In this document: positions 1 to 40,185 of the stretch, piece after piece
How positions within the stretch are numbered: position 1 is the first letter of the stretch
Layout of the letters: each line of letters opens with the position of its first letter
NCBI GenBank assembly: GCA_964020975.1
Contig: OZ026629.1
Coordinates: 52,389,731 to 52,453,730, forward strand
Reading direction: 5' to 3'
DNA: 64,000 nt
Source: Hermodice carunculata
Taxonomy: Eukaryota > Annelida > Polychaeta > Eunicida > Amphinomidae
Translations under genes and position numbers: made by a program
The notes under the pieces: generated by a model
Databases searched by the model: none
What the model was told of the DNA's origin: nothing
The model's input: the letters and a program-made list of their open reading frames with translations, nothing else

Positions 1-2
1 TC

Positions 3-25
3 GGGGGGGGGGGGGGGGGGGGGGG
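3..25. repeat. poly-G tract at window start
   Basis: A run of 23 G. Such runs are often miscounted in assemblies. Confidence 0.9.
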
Positions 26-35
26 TCTTCACTTT

Positions 36-112
36 CGAAATAAGTCAAAAACATTGAAAGCAGGTGACATTTTACCACCAGCCAGTTGTGGAGAGGGGAA
101 AGTGTTGAACAC
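36..112. mobile_element. piggyBac-like MITE, copy 4 (terminal fragment)
   Basis: aaaacattgaaagcaggtga, accagccagttgtgg and gaggggaaagtgttgaa correspond to the end arm of copies 2 and 3. Confidence 0.55.
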
Positions 113-1424
113 CCAGTTTCATTAGCAATATAAGAGCATTGATTTGTTCAACTTTGACCAAAAACATTTTAGCCTCTCTGTGTGTGTATGTGCGTATAAC
201 TTCTTCACTTGTAGGTTAGAAGTAATGCAAACAATCTGGGCACCTGTGAAATGACTATTTATAGTTCTGTGTATGTAGTGCATAGTGTAACTTGTGTCAG
301 CATGCATATACAATTTATTTAATAGCATGAGACATGACAGGCGGACTTTAAACACATCGTTCATGGAATGTATTTGTTTTTCATTGATAGCCAATATCAG
401 TGGTGATAGTATTAAGGACAGCTAAGACTCAAAAAAAATATCCCACTTTAATCGATCATAGCTCAAAATGTATTTGCTTTAGGATAACAAATCATATATA
501 TGTGTGTGTGTGTACTTGTCATACTCCAAAGAATTTATGTATCCCCTGTTTGGATGTCTGATGTTAATTGTGGAATAAATAACCAAAAGATGACCACAAA
601 CCATGCTCCCCATAAATGTCGATATAAGTCACTTTTTTTTTATAAGATCATAATTACACTTGCATCTTAATCCTGACACATTGGCAATAAAAAACGATCG
701 TGCTACTTCTTTATGTTTGGCTTAGTTTGTCTGTCATCGATTCTCAAAGTTTGACATTTCAACTTTCCCTTTGATATCCAGGATGTTCATTTTCATTCCA
801 TAGAAAGGAACGAAGCAAAATTTTGAAATTCGCTTAATCTGATTTGCAAATCGGACATTACAGAATCAAAGGCCATTTGCTGGAATGAATTTCGCCCAGC
901 CGTTTTCTTGGAATAACCATTCCTAGGTAGGGTTCTCATCCTATTACCCTTTCTAAGAAAATGAGCTTCAAAGGCTTTTGATGTTATCATTGCCTATGAA
1001 ACAATACTATTTGCTAAAGTTGAGCTGATATTTGTACAAAACGGAGTAAACATCATCCCTTAATGTTAAATGCGGTTGTCAATCAATTATTAGCCAATTA
1101 TATGAATAAAAGAGCCTTTGAAGTGCAGAAAACATTCTTTACCGATCTGTCAAACGGCGACAGCGACAATCTGGTTTCAAAGCATGACATCATAGTGGCG
1201 GGCCTTTGGGCACCGTGACCTCAAAGATGGCTCACTTGGTCAGTTTTGTTCCTGTCCTGGGATTAATGGAAGTTAGGAACTTGAAATTTGACAACTTTGA
1301 CACTTATGTTGTAAAAACCGTTTAAATCTCAAAATTTCCCATGCAAAGGTTTTTGGTGTCTTGCCTGGCCTTAAGGCATGGAATACTGGTGCCCATTTAC
1401 ATGTGTCAATGAAATGAAGATTTA

Positions 1425-1429
<5 letters not shown>

Positions 1430-1479
<50 letters not shown>
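1430..1479 (+). repeat. (TA)n microsatellite
   Basis: Pure (ta)n on the left side of the 1480-1790 element. Confidence 0.95.
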
Positions 1480-1481
<2 letters not shown>

Positions 1482-1790
1482 TATTCATCCTAATAGTAGC
1501 ACATGCCCTAATGGAAGCACCCCCCCCCACACACACACACACACTTTCAATCCAAGTGGCCTAGATTCAAAATCAAGATTTTTCCTGTAATTTAGCAAAG
1601 ATGATACTTCCAAATGAAAATTTAAATGGCACTGCATTATATTAATGTTTATCTAACACCTAAATGAACTGTACAGCCTTCAAAACCTTCAATCAAGAAA
1701 AGTACTTGTTCCATAGTCCCACAAAAACACTACAAGATCTGGCAAATCTTTGCACTGGCACGGCATGCTACTATTAGGATGAATATGGTG
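1480..1790. mobile_element. TIR element embedded in a (TA)n tract
   Basis: Inverted arms attcatcctaatagtagca (1483-1501) and tgctactattaggatgaat (1766-1784), with (TA)n directly on both sides (1430-1478, 1791-1830). About 310 bp, no coding sequence. Confidence 0.7.
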
Positions 1791-1792
1791 TA

Positions 1793-1794
1793 TA

Positions 1795-1831
<37 letters not shown>

Positions 1832-1880
1832 TATCATGAGTTATATTATATATATACCTCTACCACACTATATAGATATA

Positions 1881-1929
<49 letters not shown>

Positions 1930-1930
1930 A
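1793..1930 (+). repeat. (TA)n/(TG)n tract with inverted arms
   Basis: (ta)n interrupted by tatacctctaccacacta (1852-1870), whose complement tagtgtggggtagaggtata ends at about 1952; the space between is (ta)n and (tg)n. Confidence 0.85.
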
Positions 1931-2451
1931 TGTAGTGTGGGGTAGAGGTATAGCCAAAATAAAGGGGCAGGCTCTTGCCCTTCTACATAATGACACTATG
2001 TCCCATCAACAGTATAATCAGTGAGGGCCTGTTTTGTATTCAAATGTCAAACTCCAGTTTTTCTTTAAACTTATGTAGACCACTAAAAGAACAGTGTACT
2101 GCAACATTTCTGTGTCAGCTCAGATCAATATGACAGCACACATTCTTCATTTGTCAACACGCCCACATTAAATTTGCATGCTTTATCCACTGAATGTCAA
2201 GATGTGACATTGGACTTGTTTTCAAAATAAAGTGTACTTGTTGATTTGTGTGTTACCATAAGATACAGTTTACTGCTGCATACTTGTTTATTCTGTAAAC
2301 AGTCATTGACATGTATTTATGTCTTAAATAAACTTGGTATAGTGACACAAGTGTGGGTCCGCAGTATATCTCCAGCCCTGCATGATGGATGGTTGTCAGT
2401 GAGTCTTATGCTTATATACATTGATATAAACAAAGGTTGATGTTATATTTT

Positions 2452-2520
2452 ATGTTCAGAACGAGCAGGACTTGAACTTGCAAGCTTTGGCACCAGTTGC
2501 ATGCTATGTGAATAGTAATG
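2452..2520 (-). repeat. tRNA-derived SINE head, degraded copy 3
   Basis: gttcagaacgagcaggactt and ctttggcaccagttgca line up with the 50211 copy over the B-box half. Confidence 0.45.
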
Positions 2521-2929
2521 TGGTGATGGGTACATAATAGTGTTCATATACTTACTCTCTTCTTGTCAGCTAGAATCCTGTCTGTGCATTTGTAACTTTG
2601 CATCGTTTCTTTTTTATTTATATTTTGATTTGAGTCTGTCTTTTTAGTAGGTGCCCAATCCAGGTGAGGAGCCTTTGGACTTTTATGTGCTTACATAACA
2701 GCAGGGGGCTTCACTGTGCAGTATGCACAGAGGTGTATACCCAGCAGTCAAATGTTGCTTTGTGTTGAAGTACCTCTTGTTCGATGAAAAAAAATGATGC
2801 TTTTTTAAGTGAAAGGTTTTTACATTTTATACCAATATGCAACTTCTGTAGTCTTGAGCTGAGTTCAAAATTACAGATATAAGTATTACTGAGCGTGTTA
2901 GCTGCAAAAATATAAGAAAATACTCAACA

Positions 2930-3500
2930 CTAGAAATGAAAGATATGCTTGAAAGCAAATCTGTGTGTGTGAAAAATTTTCACAATTACAAAAATATGCA
3001 GTGCTGCAACGCTTATACAATATCTAAAATTTGAACCCAACATGATCAAAATTGGATTAAAAGTGACCGAGTTATGGCTAGATGAATATTTCAAAGATCC
3101 AAATGACCTTGATCTTTGACCTCTAGAGGTCACATGTAAATTATAAAATGTGCAGTATTACAGTAGCTTCAATTTGTATCCAACACGATCAAAATTGGAT
3201 GATAATTGACCGAGTTATAGCTGCATGAATATTTCAAATGGCAAAATTACCTTGACCTTTGACCTCTCGAGGTCACATGTGAATTACAAAAATGTACAGT
3301 GTTACAGTAGCTACAATTTGTATCCAACATGATCAAAATTGGACGGAAATTGACTGAGTTATGGCTGGATGAATATTTCAAACGTACAAATGACCTTGAC
3401 CTTTGACCTTTAGAGGTCACATGTAAATTACACATGTGTAAAGTTTTAAAGAAAGAATATTGGGTAAAACAATATGTCTGTGTTCACACACAGACATAAT
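2930..3500 (-). mobile_element. B: second copy of the A family, reverse orientation
   Basis: On the minus strand: 5' hairpin at 3473-3498 (tatgtctgtg..cagacata), core units about 143 bp apart (atgaat at 3082, 3225, 3369 on the plus strand), then cacacacacagatttgcttt with the 3' hairpin and CTAG (2930-2933). It lies upstream of ABHD2. Confidence 0.8.
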
Positions 3501-4262
3501 TATGTTATGGATATTGTAGATCACATGTGTAGGCCAGCTGACCATGAGACTATACATGCGCATGTGGGAGTATAGTTCACATAGTATCATTTTCATGTGT
3601 GTTTTGGGAGGGAAAGGGTGACATAGAGTCCTGTTTGTATGATCACAATTATGATGAAAACTGTGAACAAGCCTAATCTAAGTAATTAATGAGTCCATCT
3701 AGTTATGGGTCATGTGTGCATCAGGGTTTTGATCTAACACGCAAAAAGCATGGAGCAATTAGAGATATGCAAATGTGAAATTAAGGTGGAAAGTGCCTCT
3801 TTTGCAGAGCAATGGTGTTGTGAGATCCAAAGGCATGAAGCATTATAGGGGGCCGGGAGCATCCCCTCCCAGAAAATCTTGAAATCTAGACTTAAATATT
3901 TGGTGGCATTTAAGGCATATTTGCTACCTTTTTTTTCAGTGGGAAAGTGTTTCTAGGAGAAGTTTAAATGTGCATATATTCATGGTATTAAAATCTTGTT
4001 TATCAACCAAAATTATAACTTTTGAATTTGAGTCAACATTCAGGGCAGCATTTTCATTTCCAACTCAAAAAACCACTGCTTTTGTAAAATTGTCATGACA
4101 AATTCTTCGGCTCTCAAGTGGTCACACGCTTGATGGAAACTGATGAAAAAAAGAGTGGGAGTAAATATTTCACGTGGATCAATAAAGCTTTACGACTTAG
4201 GAGGGGACAGGTAAATTAGTAGCATAGAAAGAGAAAGTGAAAATGCATATATTTTGGTAGTA

Positions 4263-4442
4263 CAGTGAAACCTGTTTTGAGAGACCACTCCAAAGGAGGA
4301 CCAAAAAGTGGTCACATAAGGCAGGTGGTCTCTCAATGGAGGTTCAGTAACATGGGAAAAATAGCAAAAGGGACCTTGGAAATATGGTCTGAAAAGACAG
4401 GTGGTCTTTCATTACAGTGGTCTCTCAAAACAGGTTTCACTG
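4263..4442. mobile_element. Tigger/pogo-like MITE
   Basis: About 28-bp perfect inverted ends (cagtgaaacctgttttgaga and its complement) flanked by TA (4261-4262, 4443-4444). 180 bp. The CAGTGAAACC start is typical of Tigger/pogo-type Tc1-mariner relatives. Confidence 0.88.
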
Positions 4443-4444
4443 TA

Positions 4445-7400
4445 CATGTACTGTGAAGCATGAGGGAAATAAGTTGGAGAGTGATGAATGAAAGCAAGAG
4501 AGGCATTAATATTTCACAGAGATTAATAAAGCTAAAGGGTTGTGGAAAGGACAAATCACAAGACAATAGTAGCATTATTACTTGGGAAGTAAAGGGTCAT
4601 CATTTAATTGAAAAGGTGAACACTCGGAGAAGGGATTAGCTGGAGATGAAAATTGGGAACTTGGAGGGGGTAGGTGGGTAAATATTTATCAGGATAAGCT
4701 GTCCAGCTAGAACGGGTACATATTGCATCAGGGGTAAGTCAAATTGTTCTTATCTGAACCTGTACTATACAAATTTAGTAATTATGGTTTGTTTCACAGG
4801 TATTCTTCTTTCATAATGAAGCTCTGCATTTATAAGCAAAACTTCACGTATTTAGCTAATTCATCATTTGCCACGTTCATATTTATTCATTATTATGTGG
4901 GTTGTCTTTGCTGAATATTTAGCTTAGACAAGGAGCCGCTAGTCCGAGAGACATGTACGGGTAAAAGGCTCGGAAACATGTTGAGTAGTAACCTGCTGAA
5001 GACCCTTTAATTTATTTAGGCTAATACAGCCTAAATTTTATAGAGGAATGTGTGCAATATGGACAATAGTACTTCTATATGTATATAGGTTAGACAGGGA
5101 CAGGTTAGCTTATGGAGAGTAGCGAGTTCGGACTGTGGAATAGGGTAATGACTACTAGGAAGTGGTTTTGGACAAAAAGACACAAATACAAATCACTCAT
5201 TAAGACCGCTGATAAGTGGAGGAAAAAGTTAATGCAATTTGAGAAAAGTGGTTCTGCTTGATAAATTCTAAAATAAATGCTGTCCTACATCATGTACATG
5301 CTGACATGTGTCTAAGTACAGCCGGTGCAGGTAACAGTGCAAATAAATCATTATAAATTTGTGTGAATTACAGTGCAGGGTTGATGAGAGTTCATCCTCA
5401 TGTAACTGTCCATATATTTTTCTTACGATTATAAAATTCACCTCTCTTTTCTTCTGTGTTACAAGTTTATTCCATTCAACTATTTTAATAACGCTACAAC
5501 AATAAAATGTAGTTGTTTGTTCCAATAACAGGCCATGTGTTATCTTTGTAGGGATGTTGCAATCACTGATCATCAACAAATGTGTCATGTATTGTTAAAC
5601 TGGGGTTTCCTCACCATCACAGTCTGTATATTTTTCTTAGTTTTGACTATGACTTTTCACTCCTGTCTTATTCTGTGTTCAAAATTTGTTTGCAGCCAAT
5701 GGTTTTTATGAAACTACAATGTTAAAATTTAGTTCCTAGTTCCAGTAAATTATGCAAGAATTTCTCATTTTTTTCCTCTGAACCCCAGGGCTCTACAATT
5801 CACATGTCAGATTGTCCAGGACAAGTAAAAATTGATGCAGAACAAGTAAAATTTGAAAGAATAGCATGCACAAGACAAGATAGAGATACTTATCCCTGGA
5901 CAAATGGACTTCATAGAGAATTGAAAAGCCCTAGAACCCACATTTCCTTTTTGAGGCCTTCATGGCATCTGATACACATTGGATTGGATGGTATAGGGTC
6001 TGTGATCAAATCCCCAAATGAGGAACCTGGAAACTCTACTAGTGATATTTCTTGCCTGCTAATTTTGGTGGGGATACCTCAGAATACTTTTACATCAAGT
6101 AGCCTCATGGGATCTTTCAAACTCACTCATATTTTTATGAGATCGATGTTATGCTGCAATCATCAAACAATATTATCATAAACCACCAGTTGTCAGAATG
6201 CTAAGGATAAAAAGTACCAAGTGATAATAGTAGTCTCATTTTGGGAGGCAGAAATTTTGTGTTGCAATATTTGCACTGCAAATGAATTACTGTATTGTAA
6301 CTACATGTACATGTAAGCTAATTTGCTTCACTTTTTGTGGTGCAATGCCCGATATATCAAACCCTGGTGCATCAATTAAGGAAGCATCCAAAATTTTATA
6401 TGGGTGATTCAAATTGGCCCCTGATTGCGAGATCCAGGCCATCACTTGAAATGGCTTCTCATTTGAAAGTACTCCAACACTTCTGTTGGTTCATTCATCT
6501 ACAATTCACATTTTCGACTGCTCAACAGGTGGTACTGTGGTTGCAGTATTTTTGAGGATACATGTGTCTGTCTGTAGAAATGCGAATTATTAAACCGAGA
6601 AAAGGCTTTATAAGTAGGGTCTATTTTGGCGTGTAATTATTTGAAAGAACATCTGACACATCTTATGGAATTCAAAACAGCATTAGCCTATTTCTATAAA
6701 ACAATTTTGTGCAAAATTGAATTGTAAAAAGTGAGCTAAGCGAGAAGACCCGTGCTCAGTGTCGTGTTTCTTCCTTTTTTTTTTCAATGTAGGTGAGATA
6801 CATACAGTGTTTTTCTGTTCAACTTTATTGATTTATCTGTGCTGAACTCTTCATGTTTGTGAATTTTTGTTTACTTTGACCCTTTTTTCGTCTTTTTTTG
6901 CTTAGAACTGTGAAACTACTTGTCAGACAATCTTAGAAACTTAACAGTAAGGTTCATTAACTTTCCCCCCATGCAAATTGTCTTCTTTCCTTGGTTTCTG
7001 TGCTGATATTTTTTTATTTTTAACAATTTTAAGGATTATATGGTGATCAACAAGTCAACAGGGATACCAGACTAGATTAATGTATGTTGTTATCCTCCTT
7101 GATGGCTGATGTCTTCATCAAACATGGTGTGTGTGTGGGGGGGGGGGGGGAGGGATGTACTTCAAATGGATCACTGTCAAGTTGTTAAATAGGTTAAGCT
7201 TCAGTGATTCGGGGACATTAAATCATGTTCTTGTTAGCTTAATCCTGAAGAAGCTGCTTAACTGATACTAGCCAAATACTTGATTCAAAATATTTTTGTA
7301 AGAAGTTTTTGTGTGTTTTAGTATTTTTTTCTACTGCTCCAAAACTGGAAATTCTCATCAATCTTACTTGGAATTTTCTATTACTCACTGTGCACCAAAT

Positions 7401-7595
7401 AGGTTTATTAGATAAAGATCTGCTGGCTGTATCTGGTTGCATATATTGAGATGGCAATACATGGAAATACAAGACGTGAATCCCTCTGTTGTAGACATGG
7501 TGGTACTAGTGTTCGTACCAATACATCAACATCACTGCCTGTAAACGTGCCAAGTCTGCTTGTACCTGTTTTAATGAGTGCCTTTTCCCTTTCAG
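4445..7595. other. no gene seen; upstream of ABHD2 exon 1
   Basis: AT-rich unique-looking DNA. An ABHD2 promoter and 5' exon are expected here or further upstream but could not be recognised; there is no clear TATA/initiator pair or GC-rich start region. Open frames are short and unlike known proteins. Confidence 0.5.
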
Positions 7596-7626
7596 CACTG
7601 GTGCAGTGGAGAGGTGGCCATTCACC

Positions 7627-35871
<28,245 letters not shown>

Positions 35872-35889
35872 TCCTTATGTGGGATATTA

Positions 35890-36052
35890 CAGGAGTCCCT
35901 CCTTTAAGAGACCATTCCTAGGGCAGGTCCAAAAATGGTCATATAAAAGCAGGTGGTCTCTTAATAGGTCAAACAACATGGAATAGATAGCAGTAGAGAG
36001 CTACTAAATGAGGTCTTAAAAGGCAGATGGTCTTAGAAAGGAGGGACTACTG
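35890..36052. mobile_element. Tigger-like MITE in the ABHD2 3' region
   Basis: Ends caggagtccctcctttaaga and tcttagaaaggagggactac, starting 19 bases after the stop codon. TA before it, TG after it. It is likely part of the 3' UTR, where it would fold back on itself. Confidence 0.8.
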
Positions 36053-36340
36053 TGTAGCATGTTGCAGTGAGGACTTTACTACATGTACTTAACTTGCAGA
36101 AAGACAGCATCAACTCATGGTTGGAAAATTTCCGTTTATATCTTCGCATGGGAGTGAACAAAACAAGGGAAGCAAATGTGATTTATCTAATAATGATATA
36201 CATGTATATCACTTCTTTCAGAAAGATCCAAAAAAAAAAAAAGCAAATGGCTAACAAATCTCTCTTTTCATGATTAACACATGCCCCAAAATAATCATCC
36301 AGTTAGTGCAGTTGAAGCATGATAAACTGAAAAGTATTGA

Positions 36341-36346
36341 AATAAA
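36341..36346 (+). promoter_or_regulatory. candidate poly(A) signal for ABHD2
   Basis: First AATAAA after the stop codon, about 470 bases downstream, followed by T-rich DNA. A second AATAAA lies at 36817-36822. The choice between them cannot be made from sequence alone. Confidence 0.35.
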
Positions 36347-36349
36347 CAC

Positions 36350-37400
36350 AGATTTAACTGCACTTTTTTTGAAAGCTATGGTCTGTAGCTTGTAATGTGC
36401 CTCAACTGTGAACATTGTATTATGCTGTTTGTGTAAACTACAAATTCTTTTGATTTGAAAAAAGAGAAGAAAAAAAAAACATTGGGATACATGGGCAGTA
36501 TTCACTTTATAAAATGTTGTTCAGGTAAATTTGATGGTGATTGTGCACAATTTGTTGCTGTATGTGTGGCTAAAACTCATGTTACTGATATTTTGTTATC
36601 ATTGATTTAAAGATATGGATTTTTTTTTTTTGTAAAGAAGTAGTCGCAGTAGTTTCAAGTTTGAAACATTCTGCCAACATTAAGGAAAAATATGTAAGCA
36701 GTAAATTTGTGCAAAAGTTTAAGTATCACTATTCCATTATTTACTACTTGCATGTACTTGTCACTGCTCCAGTTCTGGTCAGACAAATATTTGCTCAGAA
36801 ACTGCGATCAGTTTCTAATAAAGTGTTACTGACCATGCGTTTTGCAACAAAGTGTGCACATACTTTGTGTTTATATGAATACCTTCCATTGGATCTGGGT
36901 AGAATAGTAACCTGGTAACAGGAGGCTATCTATGCCTGTGACACAGACAGCTTGAAACCATTAGCAAAGATGAAGGCTTTGATGGCTGCTGCATTTGCTG
37001 TTCAGTTTCAAACTATGGTTACACAAATACACCCCAGTGTTTAGCACTGTTTTGTCCTTGTGGTCTGTGTGTGTTATATGTACAAATATTGGACTGTTAC
37101 TGATCAAAAACTGAGAGAAAATGGGCGTGGGTCACAGTTGAACCAGAACTTGGTTCCTCAGCAAGGCGAAGGGTCAAATTCGGGTGTGAATTTCAAAACA
37201 CGTCTTTCATACAATTTGTGTTGATGGTGCATGTACATTAAAAATGTACCCAGTTAAGAGTTGGACATTTATACACATGATCAGTGTGTGTACAGGCCTG
37301 TGTATGCAGACAGTTAAAGCAGGTGTGGACAGGTCCTAAATCAAAACAGTGGATTGGGTGTTAAGTTTTTGTTCCACCAGTAACAGGGACATTCGATGGA
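36350..37400. other. no gene seen
   Basis: Downstream of ABHD2. Possible distal 3' UTR up to the second AATAAA at 36817; otherwise nothing recognisable. Confidence 0.5.
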
Positions 37401-37405
37401 TGTTA

Positions 37406-38652
37406 TTAGCTCAGCTGACTTGTCAGTCAGGTGAGCTTATAAGATGCCACTGCAATCACTCGCGAGTCATGTATTTGACTTCTTCACTCAAAAACATTGG
37501 TCTGATCCCACTCAAATACAGTAAGGGTGTACCTAGGGTAGGTCTTTATCAAGGCTATTGAACAGGTCAAGGTCTGAACTTCTTTTGTTCATTTTGGGGG
37601 AAATCTGAAAAAGACTGCTTTGAAACCACAGGGCTTCAAACCGTTAGACTTGAGCTGGTTCATGAGGTGATGCTGCATTTTTGTTTTGTTTTTGGTTTAA
37701 ACAGTTTTTAATATGTTTTTGTAATTTCTACTTCTCCAAATCTAATGGCTGAATTCTCTTCAAATGTGGCAGAAATATACCATGATTTGGTCTCTACACC
37801 AGTTGTTCACCAATTGGAGCTGCTGTCATTTGCAGAATTAGAGCAAAATTTTAAATTATGTAACAGTCATCAATATGAACACATTTTAGTGTTGGTAGTG
37901 AAAGGATGATGATGTAATTGCATCGATATTTTCAGTTTATTTTTATTATTTTATCCCCAAAATAATTTACATGATCCTCTTCAAGGATGTACCTTGGGTA
38001 GATCTATACTGAATTTGCTTCATAAATCCTGCTTCAGTTATTTTGATATAAAAACAAATTTCAAAATGTTGAAAAAATTCTTCAGTGAAGCAGCTGGGTT
38101 AATTGCTTCAAAATACAAAATTGCATAGGAATATTTCAGGGTGCCCTATAGACCTTAATTTGTCCAATAGGTGGTGCTGTGATTTTGTTGTTTGTGGGAG
38201 AGAGGGAGGGGTAGTTTTTTTTTGTTTTTTGTTTTGTTTTTTTTTTTTTGTCGAGAGTTATTGTTTTTTATACTTATGAACTTGTACAATTTGGACCTCC
38301 AGCACCACTGGATGGATTCCCTTCAAACTCTATACATGGGAATCCATGTAAATCTGGACTTGGTCTCTATCATACATGTATAATTATAGATCAATACACT
38401 GCTATGATCTCCATAAAGTTTCTTCATTTGGTGGTGCTGGTATTATCTTTGAATTTTAATTGATTTTTTGAAGAAAATATGTCATGGCCAATACGAGAAA
38501 ATGGTAGCATGATTTAATAGTGTAAAAATGCCAGGGTAAATGCATATGCTTTTATACAATATCTGACTCATACATGTATCTCTTTACTGGTTGTATGATT
38601 TTATTGTGAAGATAAACTCAGCTGAGCACAGGCTGTTCTCACAGCCTTCTTG
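37406..38652 (+). mobile_element. F4: diverged F-family element
   Basis: Head ttagctcagctgacttgtca with its inverted arm, tail actcagctgagcacaggctg and cagccttcttg. The body keeps diverged forms of the F modules and the 'aggtggtgctg' block. No coding sequence. Confidence 0.8.
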
Positions 38653-39096
38653 ATTCATGTTAGAGCAGTACACTTTGGCTCTTAAGACCAGCTCATTATT
38701 TATTTATTTATCTATCTATCTATTTATTTATCGCAAGCTGTGTATATTAGAAGACCAAATATAAACATGCACAATTTTCAATATATCCAGTTGATTTTAA
38801 TGGACACATTTTTTTTAATGAGATGACAGGGTAATATACAAGGGGTTTTTTTTGGTTGGATTTGTTTTCTTTTTTTGGTGGGGTGGGGGGGGAGGCTTGG
38901 CATAAGGGTTAACCTTTTAAATGTTGGGACATAGCCTGCATATCTCAAACATGATTCATGTTAAATTATTATGCCTAAAATATTGAGGATTATGTGGGTT
39001 GATCATCTGGTGTAAATATGTACATTTATATTTTGAAGAGCAGAACATCCATGGTAGCCATGTAACATATTTAGTTGTGAAATTATAACTTCTAGA

Positions 39097-39520
39097 TCAG
39101 ATAAAATTCTATTATTATTTTAGAAATTTTAAGTTTACTACATCAATGCAATAACATATACATGTACTTTTTTTTTGGGGGGGGGGGGGATAGGGTTAGA
39201 CATGGAGTAATGAAAGTTAAAACTTTCACTAACAGTGCCATTTACTGTGTGTAACCGGATTTTGATTTTGTATCTGATTTCCAGTACATGATGTAGAATA
39301 TTCAAAGATAAAATTCCATTCCAGCGTTAGAAATGTAAGTTTACTACCTCAATGCAATAAATACATTGGGGTTTGTTTGTTTGTTTTTCTTTGGGGGGGG
39401 GGGGGGGGAGGGAGGGGGGGAGGTTAGACATGCAGGGTGGAAAGTTAAAACTTTCACTAACAGTGCCATTTGCAGAGTGTAACTGTATTTTTCTTTTGTA
39501 TCTGATTTCCAGTACATGTA
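39097..39520 (+). repeat. tandem segmental duplication, ~215 bp
   Basis: Both copies contain aagtttacta(c), a poly-G tract, gttaaaactttcactaacag and tttgtatctgatttccagta in the same order. Confidence 0.8.
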
Positions 39521-39556
39521 GCATTTAACTCATTCCATACTATAGTCACAGGCCTT

Positions 39557-39653
39557 GGTCAGTGGTTCTGGCACTGCCTGGTTAGTCATGCTGCAGCTGC
39601 CCTTGTGGCAGCTGCAGCATGAATTGCCAGGCAGTGCCAGAACCGCTGACTTA
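39557..39653. repeat. long near-perfect inverted repeat (hairpin)
   Basis: ggtcagtggttctggcactg..gcagctgc pairs with gcagctgc..cagtgccagaaccgctgac around a loop near 39602-39607. The arms are about 45 bp, GC-rich against AT-rich surroundings. Possibly the core of a piggyBac-like MITE (tttaactcattcc lies at 39526), but no matching right end was found. Confidence 0.75.
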
Positions 39654-40057
39654 AGACTATAGGCAATAATGATACCAGCATGACCTACACTTGGATGCCT
39701 GTAATTGATTATGAATAGCATGGGCGATGGCAGTGAATAGTTGACAGCAAACACAGGGGCATGTTTTGAGTGGTGGGTAGACTCATTCAGGTCTCTAGGT
39801 ATGCTCCGGTCCTTCTAAGAGAAGATGAAACTTTTATTTTATGTCGGGCATGCAACTGACTACTGAAATTCAGATGGTGCTTGAGCAATCTGGATGTTCT
39901 GGGAAGTAAGTAAATAGTATCATGATATACCCGAGAGCTTTATAAGTGTCTACTTGCATCTTGCACTTAGTGTCTCAGTTTGATTCCCATTGTGTGTCAA
40001 GTTTAACAATTGCCTTCAAAGAAATGATTGAAAACATGGGTTGACAGCCCAGGTTTT

Positions 40058-40185
40058 CAGTGTAACCCTTTCTCCATTGAATTGAAGACTGTCTCCTACC
40101 TACCCCAAGGAAAGCTGTTGACCTGAGGTATGCCATTGGGATAGAACTTATCTCCAATTCTTGTTAATTTTTTTCATTGACACTA
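40058..40185. mobile_element. piggyBac-like MITE, copy 5 (partial)
   Basis: gtaaccctttctccattgaa, then caaggaaagctgttgacctg and aacttatctccaattcttg: the inverted half of copy 2. Confidence 0.6.

Noticed and set aside
2980-3440. CRISPR-like regular repeats
   Set aside because: Units are about 143 bp, contiguous and in an animal genome; there are no spacers.
5804-6181. 125-codon open frame upstream of ABHD2
   Set aside because: No recognisable motif, no splice context, and composition like the surrounding non-coding DNA.
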